From: Bacillota bacterium
GTDB taxonomy: Bacteria > Planctomycetota > UBA8108 > UBA1146
Reading direction: 5' to 3'
DNA: 64,000 bases
NCBI GenBank assembly: GCA_003973385.1
Contig: QNYK01000063.1
Coordinates: 1 to 64,000 of the forward strand
In this document: positions 1-8,360 of the stretch, one piece after another
How the letters are laid out: each line of letters starts with the position of its first letter
Position numbering within the stretch: the stretch's first letter is position 1
The notes under the pieces: model-generated
Seen by the model: the letters and a program-made list of their open reading frames with translations, nothing else
What the model was told of the DNA's origin: nothing
Databases searched by the model: none
Translations under genes and position numbers: made by a program

Positions 1-352
1 TTACGGAGATATCGTGCAGCAGACCGGATCCAAACTGGGTCATAGTTTGGAGGCTGCGAGGGGAGAATTCCTCACGCACGATGTCACCTGGACTGGTGAC
101 CTGGATGCAGGACCGGAGGCAGGTCGCTTCACCATCAATTCCAGTCATCACCAGGCGATTTCAAAACTACCCCCCGACTGGCGAGGTCTGGCTACCGCTG
201 ACGATGGGATCATCGAAGCGGCCTGTGACCCGACGGGGAGAGTGGTCGGAGTCCAGTGGCACCCTGAGTTGATCTCCGAAGAGCCGCTCAGCAGTGCCAT
301 TACCCTGCGATTCATAGAGTGGAGCCGCAGACAGATGTCCGGAAGCTCCTGA
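1..352 (+). CDS. Class-I glutamine amidotransferase-like (peptidase C26) protein, 3' end only
   Basis: The reading frame is open from base 2 at the left edge, so only about the last 116 residues are present. They carry the C-terminal part of the class-I amidotransferase fold: NSSHHQAI and GVQWHPE, which supply the catalytic His and Glu. The spacing and the HHQ motif look like the gamma-glutamyl-GABA hydrolase (PuuD, peptidase C26) branch more than like a synthetase-linked GATase, but the nucleophile Cys lies outside the window, so the exact substrate cannot be decided. The stop is two bases upstream of the next ATG, so it is probably co-transcribed with lpxB. Confidence 0.75.
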   Translation, partial: YGDIVQQTGSKLGHSLEAARGEFLTHDVTWTGDLDAGPEAGRFTINSSHHQAISKLPPDWRGLATADDGIIEAACDPTGRVVGVQWHPELISEEPLSSAITLRFIEWSRRQMSGSS

Positions 353-353
353 C

Positions 354-1484
354 ATGGCACGAAGGCTCTTCGTCTGCGCCGGTGAACCCTCCGGTGATCT
401 CCACGCTGCCAGGCTGGTGGAGGAATGTCTGCGACTCGATCCTCAGTTGCAAGTGGATGCAGTGGGTGGCGAGCGGCTCGCTGCTGCCGGTGCGGTATTG
501 AGAGCCGACCGTGCCGATCGAGCCGTCATGGGTTGGTTGCCGGTACTGGGGCAGATGGGTTCGATCCTGCGTCACACCGCCAATTTCGTCGAGGAGATGC
601 TGCAAAATCCTCCCGACCAGCTGGTCGTCGTGGATTATCCGGGATTGCACTACCATCTGGCAACGATCGCCCGAGGATTGGGAATCCCGGTCAGTTACTA
701 CATCTGTCCTCAGGTCTGGGCGTGGGCACCCTGGCGCGTTCGCAGGATCGCCTCCTGCGCAGATCAACTGCTGGTGGTGCTTCCCTTCGAGGAGCAGATC
801 TACAGCGAATACCATTCAAAGGTCCTTCATGTGGGCAATCCCGTCTTCGATTCGCTGGTAGATGTCGGGACAGTGCCTCTGTTACCGGGTCATGAAGGGT
901 CTCCGATTCTCGCACTGCTCCCTGGTAGCCGTCGCCAGGAAGTTCGCTCCGGATTGCCGGCTCTGCTGGAGGCAGCTCAAATCTTGCGTCAGCAGACTCC
1001 TTCCCTGGAAACCTGGGTCTCGTGCCAGCGAAGTCAGTTGCTCCCTGAGGTAGAGCAACTGATCGCAAGGCATCCAGATGTGAAGATACATGTCGGTGAG
1101 GCGAGAGCTTTGCAGGCGCGAGCACGAATGGCCATCGTCTGCTCCGGCACTGCCACTCTGGAAACGGCATGGCACGGTGTTCCGATGGTGGTGGCCTATC
1201 CAGCGACAGAACTTTCGCGCTCCGTCTATCAATTGCTTGGAGTCGCACCCTATTTTTCCCTGGTGAATCTCTTTGCAGGCAGACGGCTGGTTCCCGAGAT
1301 CCTGTTCGAACCTGGCGATGGCGAGGCCATCGCTCGACTGGCAATGCCTTTGCTCGACGACAACAATGCCGCCGATCTGGTCAGTCAGCTACAGCAGCTT
1401 CGTGCCGATAGATTTCACCCTGGGGCCAGCAAGGAAGCCGCTCGTCAGGTGCTGGCACTGCTCGCTACCGGCGTTAGCCACTGA
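354..1484 (+). CDS. lpxB: Lipid-A-disaccharide synthase
   Basis: This glycosyltransferase (GT19) of 376 residues joins UDP-2,3-diacylglucosamine and lipid X to make the lipid A disaccharide at the inner face of the cytoplasmic membrane. Family signatures are visible: the N-terminal CAGEPSGDLHAA loop, VVVDYPGLHYHLA, YYICPQVWAWAPWRV near residue 115, LLPGSRRQEV near residue 190 and the sugar-nucleotide region CSGTATLETAWHGVPMVVAYP near residue 262. Length matches LpxB. The start ATG lies two bases after the previous stop. Its presence implies a lipid A outer membrane, in line with what is known for many planctomycetes. Confidence 0.95.
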   Translation: MARRLFVCAGEPSGDLHAARLVEECLRLDPQLQVDAVGGERLAAAGAVLRADRADRAVMGWLPVLGQMGSILRHTANFVEEMLQNPPDQLVVVDYPGLHYHLATIARGLGIPVSYYICPQVWAWAPWRVRRIASCADQLLVVLPFEEQIYSEYHSKVLHVGNPVFDSLVDVGTVPLLPGHEGSPILALLPGSRRQEVRSGLPALLEAAQILRQQTPSLETWVSCQRSQLLPEVEQLIARHPDVKIHVGEARALQARARMAIVCSGTATLETAWHGVPMVVAYPATELSRSVYQLLGVAPYFSLVNLFAGRRLVPEILFEPGDGEAIARLAMPLLDDNNAADLVSQLQQLRADRFHPGASKEAARQVLALLATGVSH

Positions 1485-1515
1485 CGATCGGTTCGGACCC
1501 TGTTATCCTGAAGGC

Positions 1516-2412
1516 ATGGTTTACTTCGGTCCCAGAAAATACCGTCCCGATCGAGAGGGCATGAGCCTGCGCGAAAAAATGCGCGTGATCGGTCCCCTGC
1601 TGTTGCTGTTTGCGCTGGCAATGATCTTGCTATTTCCGCAATTGCCCGTGGAACAGCCCGGTCCTTCTGCTGTCGATGTGACTCCCCTGAGAGGGGGTCC
1701 AGTTCCCGACCCTGATGTGGGTTCTTCGATCGGTTCATCCGGTTCCAATGTGCCGGAACCGGTTGCGATTTCACCTGTCGTGGAACTCCCTCCGATGGCA
1801 GCGCCTTTTGTTGAAGACCCTGCCCGGCTTGCAGCGGTCCGGGATATCGAGGCCAGGATTCCGGGGCAAGCGGAACTGGATGGCCAGATCTATCTGCTCC
1901 ATCGCTGGCGTTCTGGTCATGCGGTCGAGGACTCAGGAGAGGCTCCGCGGGTTCCCGAGATCGCTGAAGACGCTGCGAGTCTCAGGGGCAAGCGGCACCT
2001 ACTCGTGCTGACCTTGATCGAACACCCTCAGCCAAGAACACTGGAAGAGAACGCATCTGGATTGACCCGGTACTGGGAGGTGTTCGGGTCCGATCTCGAT
2101 GGACGTTTGCACCGTGTTGACTTCATACAGAAACCAAAGAATCTTCCCAGTGGCAGCGATGTGCTGATGTCTGGTGATTTCCTGAGGCTCTATCGTTACA
2201 TGACCGCTCGAGGGGGCGAAGGAATGGTGCCGCAGTGGGTGGCGCATACACTGACTTCATACCAGAGCCCATTTGAACAGAAGGGCGATCCGTATCTTCC
2301 GTTGTGGATCATCATGACGATCTCGATGTCAACCCTGATCCTGTTGCTGATGATCCAGAACAGAAGCAGGGGAGGTACTCGACGCGTGTCCCGCGGCCGG
2401 AGGGCACGATGA
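1516..2412 (+). CDS. Hypothetical membrane protein with N- and C-terminal transmembrane helices
   Basis: I do not recognise this protein (298 residues from the ATG at 1516; an in-frame ATG at 1561 is an alternative). The frame stays open upstream into lpxB, but no RBS supports an earlier start. A basic N-terminus leads into a hydrophobic helix (VIGPLLLLFALAMILLFPQL), then a Pro-rich linker, a soluble domain of about 180 residues, and a final helix (LWIIMTISMSTLILLLMIQ) followed by a basic tail. So a periplasmic domain is probably held by two helices. Its stop overlaps the aroB start (ATGA), which suggests co-transcription but says nothing of its role. Confidence 0.7.
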   Translation: MVYFGPRKYRPDREGMSLREKMRVIGPLLLLFALAMILLFPQLPVEQPGPSAVDVTPLRGGPVPDPDVGSSIGSSGSNVPEPVAISPVVELPPMAAPFVEDPARLAAVRDIEARIPGQAELDGQIYLLHRWRSGHAVEDSGEAPRVPEIAEDAASLRGKRHLLVLTLIEHPQPRTLEENASGLTRYWEVFGSDLDGRLHRVDFIQKPKNLPSGSDVLMSGDFLRLYRYMTARGGEGMVPQWVAHTLTSYQSPFEQKGDPYLPLWIIMTISMSTLILLLMIQNRSRGGTRRVSRGRRAR

Positions 2413-3512
2413 CCCGCGGCCAGATGGATACCCGAATCGAATGGCCAGACGCTTGCTGTCAGCTGAGAATCGGTCCCCTCGACGAGGCCATCGATGACGA
2501 ATTGCTGGGCCCGCTGCCCACATCGCAACTGTTGTTGCGAGACTCTGGTGTCGAGGAGTCTTCGCTGGATTCGCTGCGTCAGATCCTTTCGAGGAGGGCT
2601 CCGCTCGTCGAGCAGGTTGTTGCCGGCGGTGAAGAATCGAAGCACTCGGCGTCGTTTCGCAACATTCTGGAGATGATGGCGGAATCGGGGCTCGATCGGG
2701 GGGGATTGCTGCTGGTTGCTGGAGGTGGTGCGCTCGCAGATTCTGCAGCGTTTGCCGCATCGATATGGCATCGAGGTGTGCCGTGGATCGCCATTCCCAC
2801 GACTCTGCTGGCGATGGTCGATGCACACATCGGCGGCAAGACTGCGATCCACTTCGAAGGGATCAAGAACCGGATCGGTAGTTTTCATCTTCCCAGAGCG
2901 GTCATCTCAGATGTCGGGTTTCTCGATTCATTGCCCGTCTATCAGCGCGCGATGGGCTGGGCAGAACTGATCAAGGCGGCATGGATCGGAGATCCCGATC
3001 TGTTCGAGTCGCTCGAAAACGATCCTGCGGCGATTCCGAAGAACCTGATCCCCACCGTGGAGCAACTCGCCTCAGCCGTGGCAGTGAAGGTGGCCATCGT
3101 CGAACAGGATCCCTTCGAGGAGAATCGTCGAGAAGTGCTCAACCTGGGACACACCCTTGCTCATGCGCTGGAGATGAACACCTCGCCACCGATGCTTCAT
3201 GGCGAGGCGGTTGCCCGGGGATTCTGTTTTGCCGCTCGTCTGGCAGAGGAAATCGGGGAAGCTCCGGCTGGAACCGAGCGCCGAATCGCGAAGGTGCTGA
3301 AACGAGTTGGGTTGCCGACAGACCTCGGAGGATTCGACCTGGAAGTCGTGATGCCGGCATTGCTCGCCGACAAGAAGGCCCGCGGCCAACAGGGACGCTG
3401 GGTCATTCCCTGTGCCCCTGGAAAGGTCGTTGTGAAATCGGTCCCGACCGAGGTGGTCGAGCGGCTCTTGCGGTCCTCTCCACCCGAGTCCATCGTGAAT
3501 CCGGCAGGTTGA
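2409..3512 (+). CDS. aroB: 3-dehydroquinate synthase
   Basis: AroB converts DAHP to 3-dehydroquinate, the second step of the shikimate pathway, using NAD and a divalent metal in the cytoplasm. The 367-residue product shows the family core: VAGGGALADSAAFAASIWHRG, IPTTLLAMVDAHIGGKTA, GMGWAEL-like AMGWAELIKAAWIGD (metal Glu), the metal-binding LNLGHTLAHALE and HGEAVARGF. The start is set at the ATG that overlaps the preceding stop (ATGA); the frame extends further back inside the upstream gene but that part does not look like AroB. aroA lies 34 kb away, so the pathway is scattered. Confidence 0.95.
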   Translation: MTRGQMDTRIEWPDACCQLRIGPLDEAIDDELLGPLPTSQLLLRDSGVEESSLDSLRQILSRRAPLVEQVVAGGEESKHSASFRNILEMMAESGLDRGGLLLVAGGGALADSAAFAASIWHRGVPWIAIPTTLLAMVDAHIGGKTAIHFEGIKNRIGSFHLPRAVISDVGFLDSLPVYQRAMGWAELIKAAWIGDPDLFESLENDPAAIPKNLIPTVEQLASAVAVKVAIVEQDPFEENRREVLNLGHTLAHALEMNTSPPMLHGEAVARGFCFAARLAEEIGEAPAGTERRIAKVLKRVGLPTDLGGFDLEVVMPALLADKKARGQQGRWVIPCAPGKVVVKSVPTEVVERLLRSSPPESIVNPAG

Positions 3513-3522
3513 AGGGAATAGT

Positions 3523-3918
3523 ATGATTTGCGCCGACCACGCAGCGGATCAGCACCGGTCCCGCCCTCTCCGTGAGGTGTTAGCCAGTTCTTCGCTGGCC
3601 TTGATGTTGATCCTGATGGCAGGGATCCAGGGTTGTACCGCGGGTGACAATGCGACCGGCCTTCCACCGGCTGCGGCTTCACCTGGAGCAGGACCGGTTG
3701 CGCCATCGGAGCAGGATCTCACGCTTCTGCGTGAAGAAGTCCGGATGCAGACGACCCACCTGCGGGAGATCGCTGACGATCTGGAATGGCGTTCCAGGTC
3801 TGGTCAACAATTTGATCGAGCAATCCTGTTGAGGATTGAAGAACACGTCCATCGCGCCAGTGTGCGCGTCGAGCGGATAGAAATGCTACTGGGTCGGTTC
3901 GAAAAAGCTCAACGGTAA
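3523..3918 (+). CDS. Small putative lipoprotein with a helical domain
   Basis: This 131-residue protein has a basic N-terminus, a hydrophobic stretch (LASSSLALMLILMAGIQGC) that could be a lipoprotein signal ending at Cys38, and then a Gly/Ala/Pro-rich linker. The lipobox is poor because Gln is at position -2. The last 70 residues are rich in Glu, Arg and Leu (LREEVRMQTTHLREIADDLE... RVERIEMLLGRFEKAQ) and probably form a long helix or coiled coil. A purine-rich GAAGGGA lies just upstream of the ATG. No function can be assigned. It sits between aroB and a MATE transporter on the same strand. Confidence 0.6.
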   Translation: MICADHAADQHRSRPLREVLASSSLALMLILMAGIQGCTAGDNATGLPPAAASPGAGPVAPSEQDLTLLREEVRMQTTHLREIADDLEWRSRSGQQFDRAILLRIEEHVHRASVRVERIEMLLGRFEKAQR

Positions 3919-3930
3919 GGCCCACCTCAC

Positions 3931-5355
3931 GTGTCGCAACAATCAGCAGCGGGTGAACTCGATGGCGGATTGAAGGGGCGGCAACTGGATCGCGAGATCT
4001 TGAGACTCGCGATCCCTGCCATCCTGCAGTACCTACTCCACACCCTTCAATTTCTGGTCGACACCAAGATGGTGTCCGCCTCCTCGGATGCGGATGACGT
4101 CTCCTTGGCGGCACTGAATCTGGTCTCGCCATTATGCTGGTCGCTGACAACCATCTTCACCGTGACGGCCATCGGCGCGACCGCGATCGTTGCTCGCAGG
4201 ACCGGAGAAAATCAGAGACTGCAGGCAGCCACCGCCACCTACACGGCACTGGTGCTGGCATTTGCAGTCGGGTCCCTGGTGACGCTGATTGGCTTCACGG
4301 GCAGAGAGAGTTGCATCGGTTGGCTCGAGGGGCAACTCACGAGCGGAAATCCCGAGCAGGCGCAGGAGATCGCACGTCTTGCTGACGGTTACCTGAAGTG
4401 GTTCCTGTGGCTGTTTCCACTCCGGGCCCTGGCGATGACTCTGGAGGCGACGCTTCGTGGTGCTGGCTCCTCACTGCTTCCCGTTTTCGGTGGAGTGCTG
4501 GCCAATGTCGCCAACATCATAGGCAACGCGGTACTGCTGTTCGGGCTCTGGGGTGCGCCGCGGATGGGTCTGGAGGGGGTCGGGCTGGCCACGGGACTCG
4601 CTCCGCTGTTCGAAGTGGCCTTGATCCTCACGGTGATCCTGTGGAGTCGGGAAGGCCGCATCTCGCTGAGAATCCCCGGGGCTCTGCGTTTTGATCTGAT
4701 CCAGGCGAAGGAGACGATTCGCCACAGTGCCCCTGCGTTTGGTGCCGCGTTACTGTTCCACTCCGGTTTCGTGGTCTATCAATTCGCCATCCTGAAGCTC
4801 GATGCAACATCGATGGCCGCTCACAGAATTGCGATCTCGATCCAATCGATGGCGTTTCTCCCTGCCCACGGGTTTCAGGCGGCGGCGGCCAGTGTCTCGG
4901 GAAGACTGCTCGGAGCAGGGCATCCAGATGATGCATATCGCAGTGCCTGGCGCTCCTGCATGGTGGGCTTGATGCTGGTGACTCCGGTGATGGTGCTGTT
5001 CTTGACCGCTTCCGATGCACTGACAGGGATCTTCGACATCCAGGAAGAGACACAATCGCTGGCAGCGATGTGCCTCATGATCGGAGCACTCGAGGTCCCC
5101 TTCTTGCTCGTGACTGAATCCTTGACCGGCACCCTTCGCGGCGCAGGAGCAAACCTGCCCGTGATGTGGATCACGGCAGTGGGGTCGTGGGGATTTCGGG
5201 TTCCCTTCGCCTGGATCCTGGCGTTCGGATATTTCGGATTCCCCGCCATCGGACTGCAAGGCGTGTGGGTGGCGACAGTACTCGACTGGATTCTGAGAAG
5301 TGGACTCACCGCCATCGCCATCCGTCGGCGGGGGTGGTTGGGCACCCGGGTCTGA
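3931..5355 (+). CDS. MATE family multidrug/Na+-driven efflux transporter
   Basis: The 474-residue product from a GTG start is almost wholly hydrophobic and shows two repeated halves with about 12 membrane helices, as in MATE exporters. Typical elements are LRLAIPAILQYLLHTLQFLVDTKMVS at the start, LEATLRGAGSSLLPVFGGVLANVANIIGNAVLLFG in the first half and TESLTGTLRGAGANLPVMWI in the second. MATE proteins export cationic drugs or metabolites in exchange for Na+ or H+. The substrate is unknown here. It is the last gene before a strong hairpin. Confidence 0.9.
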   Translation: MSQQSAAGELDGGLKGRQLDREILRLAIPAILQYLLHTLQFLVDTKMVSASSDADDVSLAALNLVSPLCWSLTTIFTVTAIGATAIVARRTGENQRLQAATATYTALVLAFAVGSLVTLIGFTGRESCIGWLEGQLTSGNPEQAQEIARLADGYLKWFLWLFPLRALAMTLEATLRGAGSSLLPVFGGVLANVANIIGNAVLLFGLWGAPRMGLEGVGLATGLAPLFEVALILTVILWSREGRISLRIPGALRFDLIQAKETIRHSAPAFGAALLFHSGFVVYQFAILKLDATSMAAHRIAISIQSMAFLPAHGFQAAAASVSGRLLGAGHPDDAYRSAWRSCMVGLMLVTPVMVLFLTASDALTGIFDIQEETQSLAAMCLMIGALEVPFLLVTESLTGTLRGAGANLPVMWITAVGSWGFRVPFAWILAFGYFGFPAIGLQGVWVATVLDWILRSGLTAIAIRRRGWLGTRV

Positions 5356-5390
5356 GCATCAAAAACCGATTGCAGGATAACAGGAAGGTG

Positions 5391-5429
5391 AAGCGGGGCG
5401 CAGGAGCGATCAGCTCCTGCGCCCCGCTT
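5391..5429 (+). terminator. Strong GC-rich hairpin terminator between convergent genes
   Basis: A perfect 17-bp inverted repeat (arms 5391-5407 and 5413-5429; AAGCGGGGCGCAGGAGC and its complement) encloses the 5-base loop GATCA. It lies 36 bases after the MATE stop and about 60 bases beyond the stop of the convergent secreted-protein gene. The T-run after the stem is short (TTT), so it may act as an intrinsic terminator of modest efficiency or as a 3' stabilising stem for both transcripts. Confidence 0.85.
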
Positions 5430-5492
5430 TCTGTGGCAAGTCTCCTTACAGGAGACGCGCCGTGCATCGGCTGCCCCGTCGTGGATCGTCGA

Positions 5493-7967
5493 TCAGGGGC
5501 AACTGTTGTAAGTGGCACACTCGAGTGCGTCTGCTGTCATATCGGACCCACAATTTGGACTCGGTGCTGGCGGCGCTGCGCCTCCCGAGAAGAGGAATCC
5601 GAGCAGGTAGACCCCATCGGCGACGTTCGCCTGACCATCGTCATTGGTATCGACCGCATCGATGCAGCCAGCGGGACCGCCGCTGAAGAGATAGGTCAAG
5701 CCGGCGACGGCGTCAGCGATGTTGATCACCGAGTCATCATTGATGTCGCCACGAACGAAGGTTTCGCCGGCACCAGGAACGAGATTGATCTGGCCGTGAA
5801 CGAAACTGGGAGCCATCGGACTTGAGCCGACAACGATCAGGTTGTCGACCGGGAGGCCTCCTCCATTGACTCCATTTTGCCAACTGAGCGCGGATGAGAC
5901 CGGATTCATCTGGCCGATCAATCCACCCGGGTTGGTGTTGAACTCGACCCTTGCCAGATTCACATCGGACGAGAGATCGAGCGAACTGGCGCTGGTGAAA
6001 CTGACCACTGCACCGATGGTGACCCAGCCATCTCCCCACTGTCCATCGAAGAAGTCGAGGTCCGCAGGAACGACTGTTTCATCGAGGGCACTGACGACAG
6101 CCAGCGACCCATCGAAAACCAGCGCCAACGAGTAGCCGCTGACCGGATTGGGGTATCCGGTATTCGAGGGCGATTCAATGGCGGTGAGAATCGCGGAGAA
6201 AGAGCCGGCTCCGGTGCCTGGATCGAATCCAGCCGCGACCGTCGGTGCGGTCACGGTGAAGCCCAGAGGCGGAGGAGGCAGTACTGTGATGTCGCAGTCC
6301 AGGGTGGCGGTGGTCACACCGCCGGCGCTGGCGCTCATCGTGTAGAAGTGACTACTCACGGAGGCCCCAGTATCGGTGTAGGAGGTCGTGCTTCCGCCCA
6401 GGGTGGCTATCAGGGTGCCATTTCGAGACAGGCTGATCGCATCGTACATCATGCCATTGGACCAGGTCAGCAATACATCGCTCGCCTCAGGATCTGGCTG
6501 TGAGCAACTGAAGTTGCTCTGCGGTTGCGGAGTGATGTTGATCTGGCACGGGATCTCGGCGGCGGGCACGGCAGCCTGCTCCGCCTGTACCGTGTAAGTA
6601 GTGAGACCGTAGGAAGCGTTGGCATCGGTGTAAGCGGTCGCTCCTCCGGAGAGGATGGCAATGGTCGTACCATCCCGACGGACCGTGATCGATGTGTAAG
6701 TCTCCGGATTGGTCCAGTACAGATTGACGGATGGATCGGTCGTGGCTCCCAGGTCACAGGCGAGGTTCTGGACACCAGGCAGGAAGTTGCCAGAGGGCGC
6801 CAGGACATCGAAATTCAGCTCATCGGGAGCTCCCGCTGGACCTGGTTTGAAGAGGCCCAGGGTTGCGGAATTGGGTGCCGGAGGAGCATCGCTGGTGAAG
6901 TAGAAGTTGAACATCATCGACCAGCGCATCGCATTGGCGTTCTGATTGCTGGCGAAGGTGTCCGTCTCCCATGAGATCCCGATCCCCGGCAGCAGTGTGA
7001 CATTCCAGTCGGTTCCGTCGTAGGGTTCGCCGCTGTGCCAGGTGAGGTCGTGAAATCCGTGGTCGATGATGGTTGCGCCTGCAGGGTAAGGAACCGAGAA
7101 ACTCCTGGCGGAGCGATCGGAGTACATGTTGTAGACAGCATACTCGTAGTTGTAGGTGCCATTGCCATTATCGGTCACATCGTAACCTGCGATGAAGAGA
7201 CCCTCATTGGGGACCTCCACATCGACAAGAGTCACGGAAGGCTGATTATCTTGCCACGCCTGGATCGGCGGAGCTTGCTGTTGTGTGCCTCCGACGAAAC
7301 TGAGGCTGTGGTTGCCGGACTGGGAAACATTGACGCGGCGGTAGGAGGCATTGTTCGCCTGATTACCGAAGTCCGCATCGTCGGAAGCGACATACTGGCC
7401 ACTGACGAAGAAAAGTGCGCCTGGCAGTCCGACCATGTCGCTCTCTTGAACCTGAACCCGTCTGCAGATGGTTCCCTGCCCGCTGGGGCATGGCGGAGCG
7501 TTGTAGGGGTAGGGGAAGAACCCTGTGAATGCATTGACCTGCGAACGAGGACCGAGGTTGCTCTGATTGCCGTTGAGACCGGCAGAGTAAGGATCGGCAC
7601 AACCGGGAGTCAGGTAACTGAGGCAACCACCTCCGCCACCGCAGCCGGCGCAAAGGCCGGTGTTCTGCAGCGCACAGAAACCGTGCTTGAGCCAGGAGGA
7701 ACCGATTTGAGTGAACCGTCCTTCGTGCAGTCTCCACATATCCTGAGCGATCACCGGGTGCTGATTGTTGTTGGCTTGCCAGTTCAGATTCGCCGTTCCG
7801 ATGTTGCAGGAAGTGGTAGCGACGGAGTACGCGTAGATGCCAGTCCCTGTATTGGTGCCATAGGCATTGGTATTGGGAAGATCTCCGACGATGACATCGG
7901 GCTGAGCCACCACGATGGTCGGAATCAACAGGGCCAGGCATACCATCAGACTGAAAATTGAACGCAC
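5493..7967 (-). CDS. Large secreted protein with FnIII-like repeats, cohesin-like region and dockerin-like EF-hand tail
   Basis: The 824-residue product starts at a GTG preceded by GAGGAC and has a clear signal peptide (MRSIFSLMVCLALLIPTIVVA-Q). The first 370 residues, rich in Asn, Gly and Cys, include a GCGGGGGCL loop. Two related stretches of about 85 residues follow (VNLYWTNPETYTSITVRRDG / VLLTWSNGMMYDAISLSRNG), resembling FnIII modules; then a beta-rich region that may be cohesin-like. The last 90 residues have paired calcium-loop repeats (FVRGDINDDSVINIADAV and DAVDTNDDGQANVADGV) with LFSGG turns, a tail typical of many planctomycete exported proteins. The role is unknown; cell-surface attachment or sorting is inferred. 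Confidence 0.8.
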   Translation of the reverse strand: MRSIFSLMVCLALLIPTIVVAQPDVIVGDLPNTNAYGTNTGTGIYAYSVATTSCNIGTANLNWQANNNQHPVIAQDMWRLHEGRFTQIGSSWLKHGFCALQNTGLCAGCGGGGGCLSYLTPGCADPYSAGLNGNQSNLGPRSQVNAFTGFFPYPYNAPPCPSGQGTICRRVQVQESDMVGLPGALFFVSGQYVASDDADFGNQANNASYRRVNVSQSGNHSLSFVGGTQQQAPPIQAWQDNQPSVTLVDVEVPNEGLFIAGYDVTDNGNGTYNYEYAVYNMYSDRSARSFSVPYPAGATIIDHGFHDLTWHSGEPYDGTDWNVTLLPGIGISWETDTFASNQNANAMRWSMMFNFYFTSDAPPAPNSATLGLFKPGPAGAPDELNFDVLAPSGNFLPGVQNLACDLGATTDPSVNLYWTNPETYTSITVRRDGTTIAILSGGATAYTDANASYGLTTYTVQAEQAAVPAAEIPCQINITPQPQSNFSCSQPDPEASDVLLTWSNGMMYDAISLSRNGTLIATLGGSTTSYTDTGASVSSHFYTMSASAGGVTTATLDCDITVLPPPPLGFTVTAPTVAAGFDPGTGAGSFSAILTAIESPSNTGYPNPVSGYSLALVFDGSLAVVSALDETVVPADLDFFDGQWGDGWVTIGAVVSFTSASSLDLSSDVNLARVEFNTNPGGLIGQMNPVSSALSWQNGVNGGGLPVDNLIVVGSSPMAPSFVHGQINLVPGAGETFVRGDINDDSVINIADAVAGLTYLFSGGPAGCIDAVDTNDDGQANVADGVYLLGFLFSGGAAPPAPSPNCGSDMTADALECATYNSCP

Positions 7968-8360
7968 GATAACTGTCCTCTCGTGGCTCTTTGACCGCTG
8001 GGAAAATGATGGCGGGTATCCGAAGGCCGGACGAACCTCTTCCTCAGGGTTTGAGCTGCTTATTCTCGAATCAAATCCAAAGACCTCGGAGCAGTAATCG
8101 CAGCCATCCGGTCAAAGGTAGACCGGTAGCCGAAAACAATGCCCAGGCCCTATTCTCCCACAGGAGTCCCCTCCCGTGAAGGGGTGTTCAATTTCAAGGA
8201 GTGGTAAATAGTGTCGAATCGAGGCACGAGACTCGATGATTGTCTTGATTCCTCATGTGGGAGATTCTCTGATCCAGGAGGGACAGGACTCGACCTGGCG
8301 GCAAACCGGAGCGAGATGTTCTCTATTTCAGGGCAGAGCCTGTAACTGGATCGGGGAATA
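7968..8360. other. Divergent intergenic region between the secreted protein gene and ctaA
   Basis: No open frame here looks like a gene. The region must hold the two divergent promoters, but I see no convincing -35/-10 pair. Two small inverted repeats are present: CCGGTC-N7-GACCGG (8108-8126) and ATCGAG-N8-CTCGAT (8218-8237). Neither is followed by a T-run. They could be operators or leader hairpins. Confidence 0.4.

Noticed and set aside
7035-7961. Long open frame on the plus strand, 308 codons
   Set aside because: It is fully antisense to the secreted dockerin-type gene and its product has no recognisable domain or signal.
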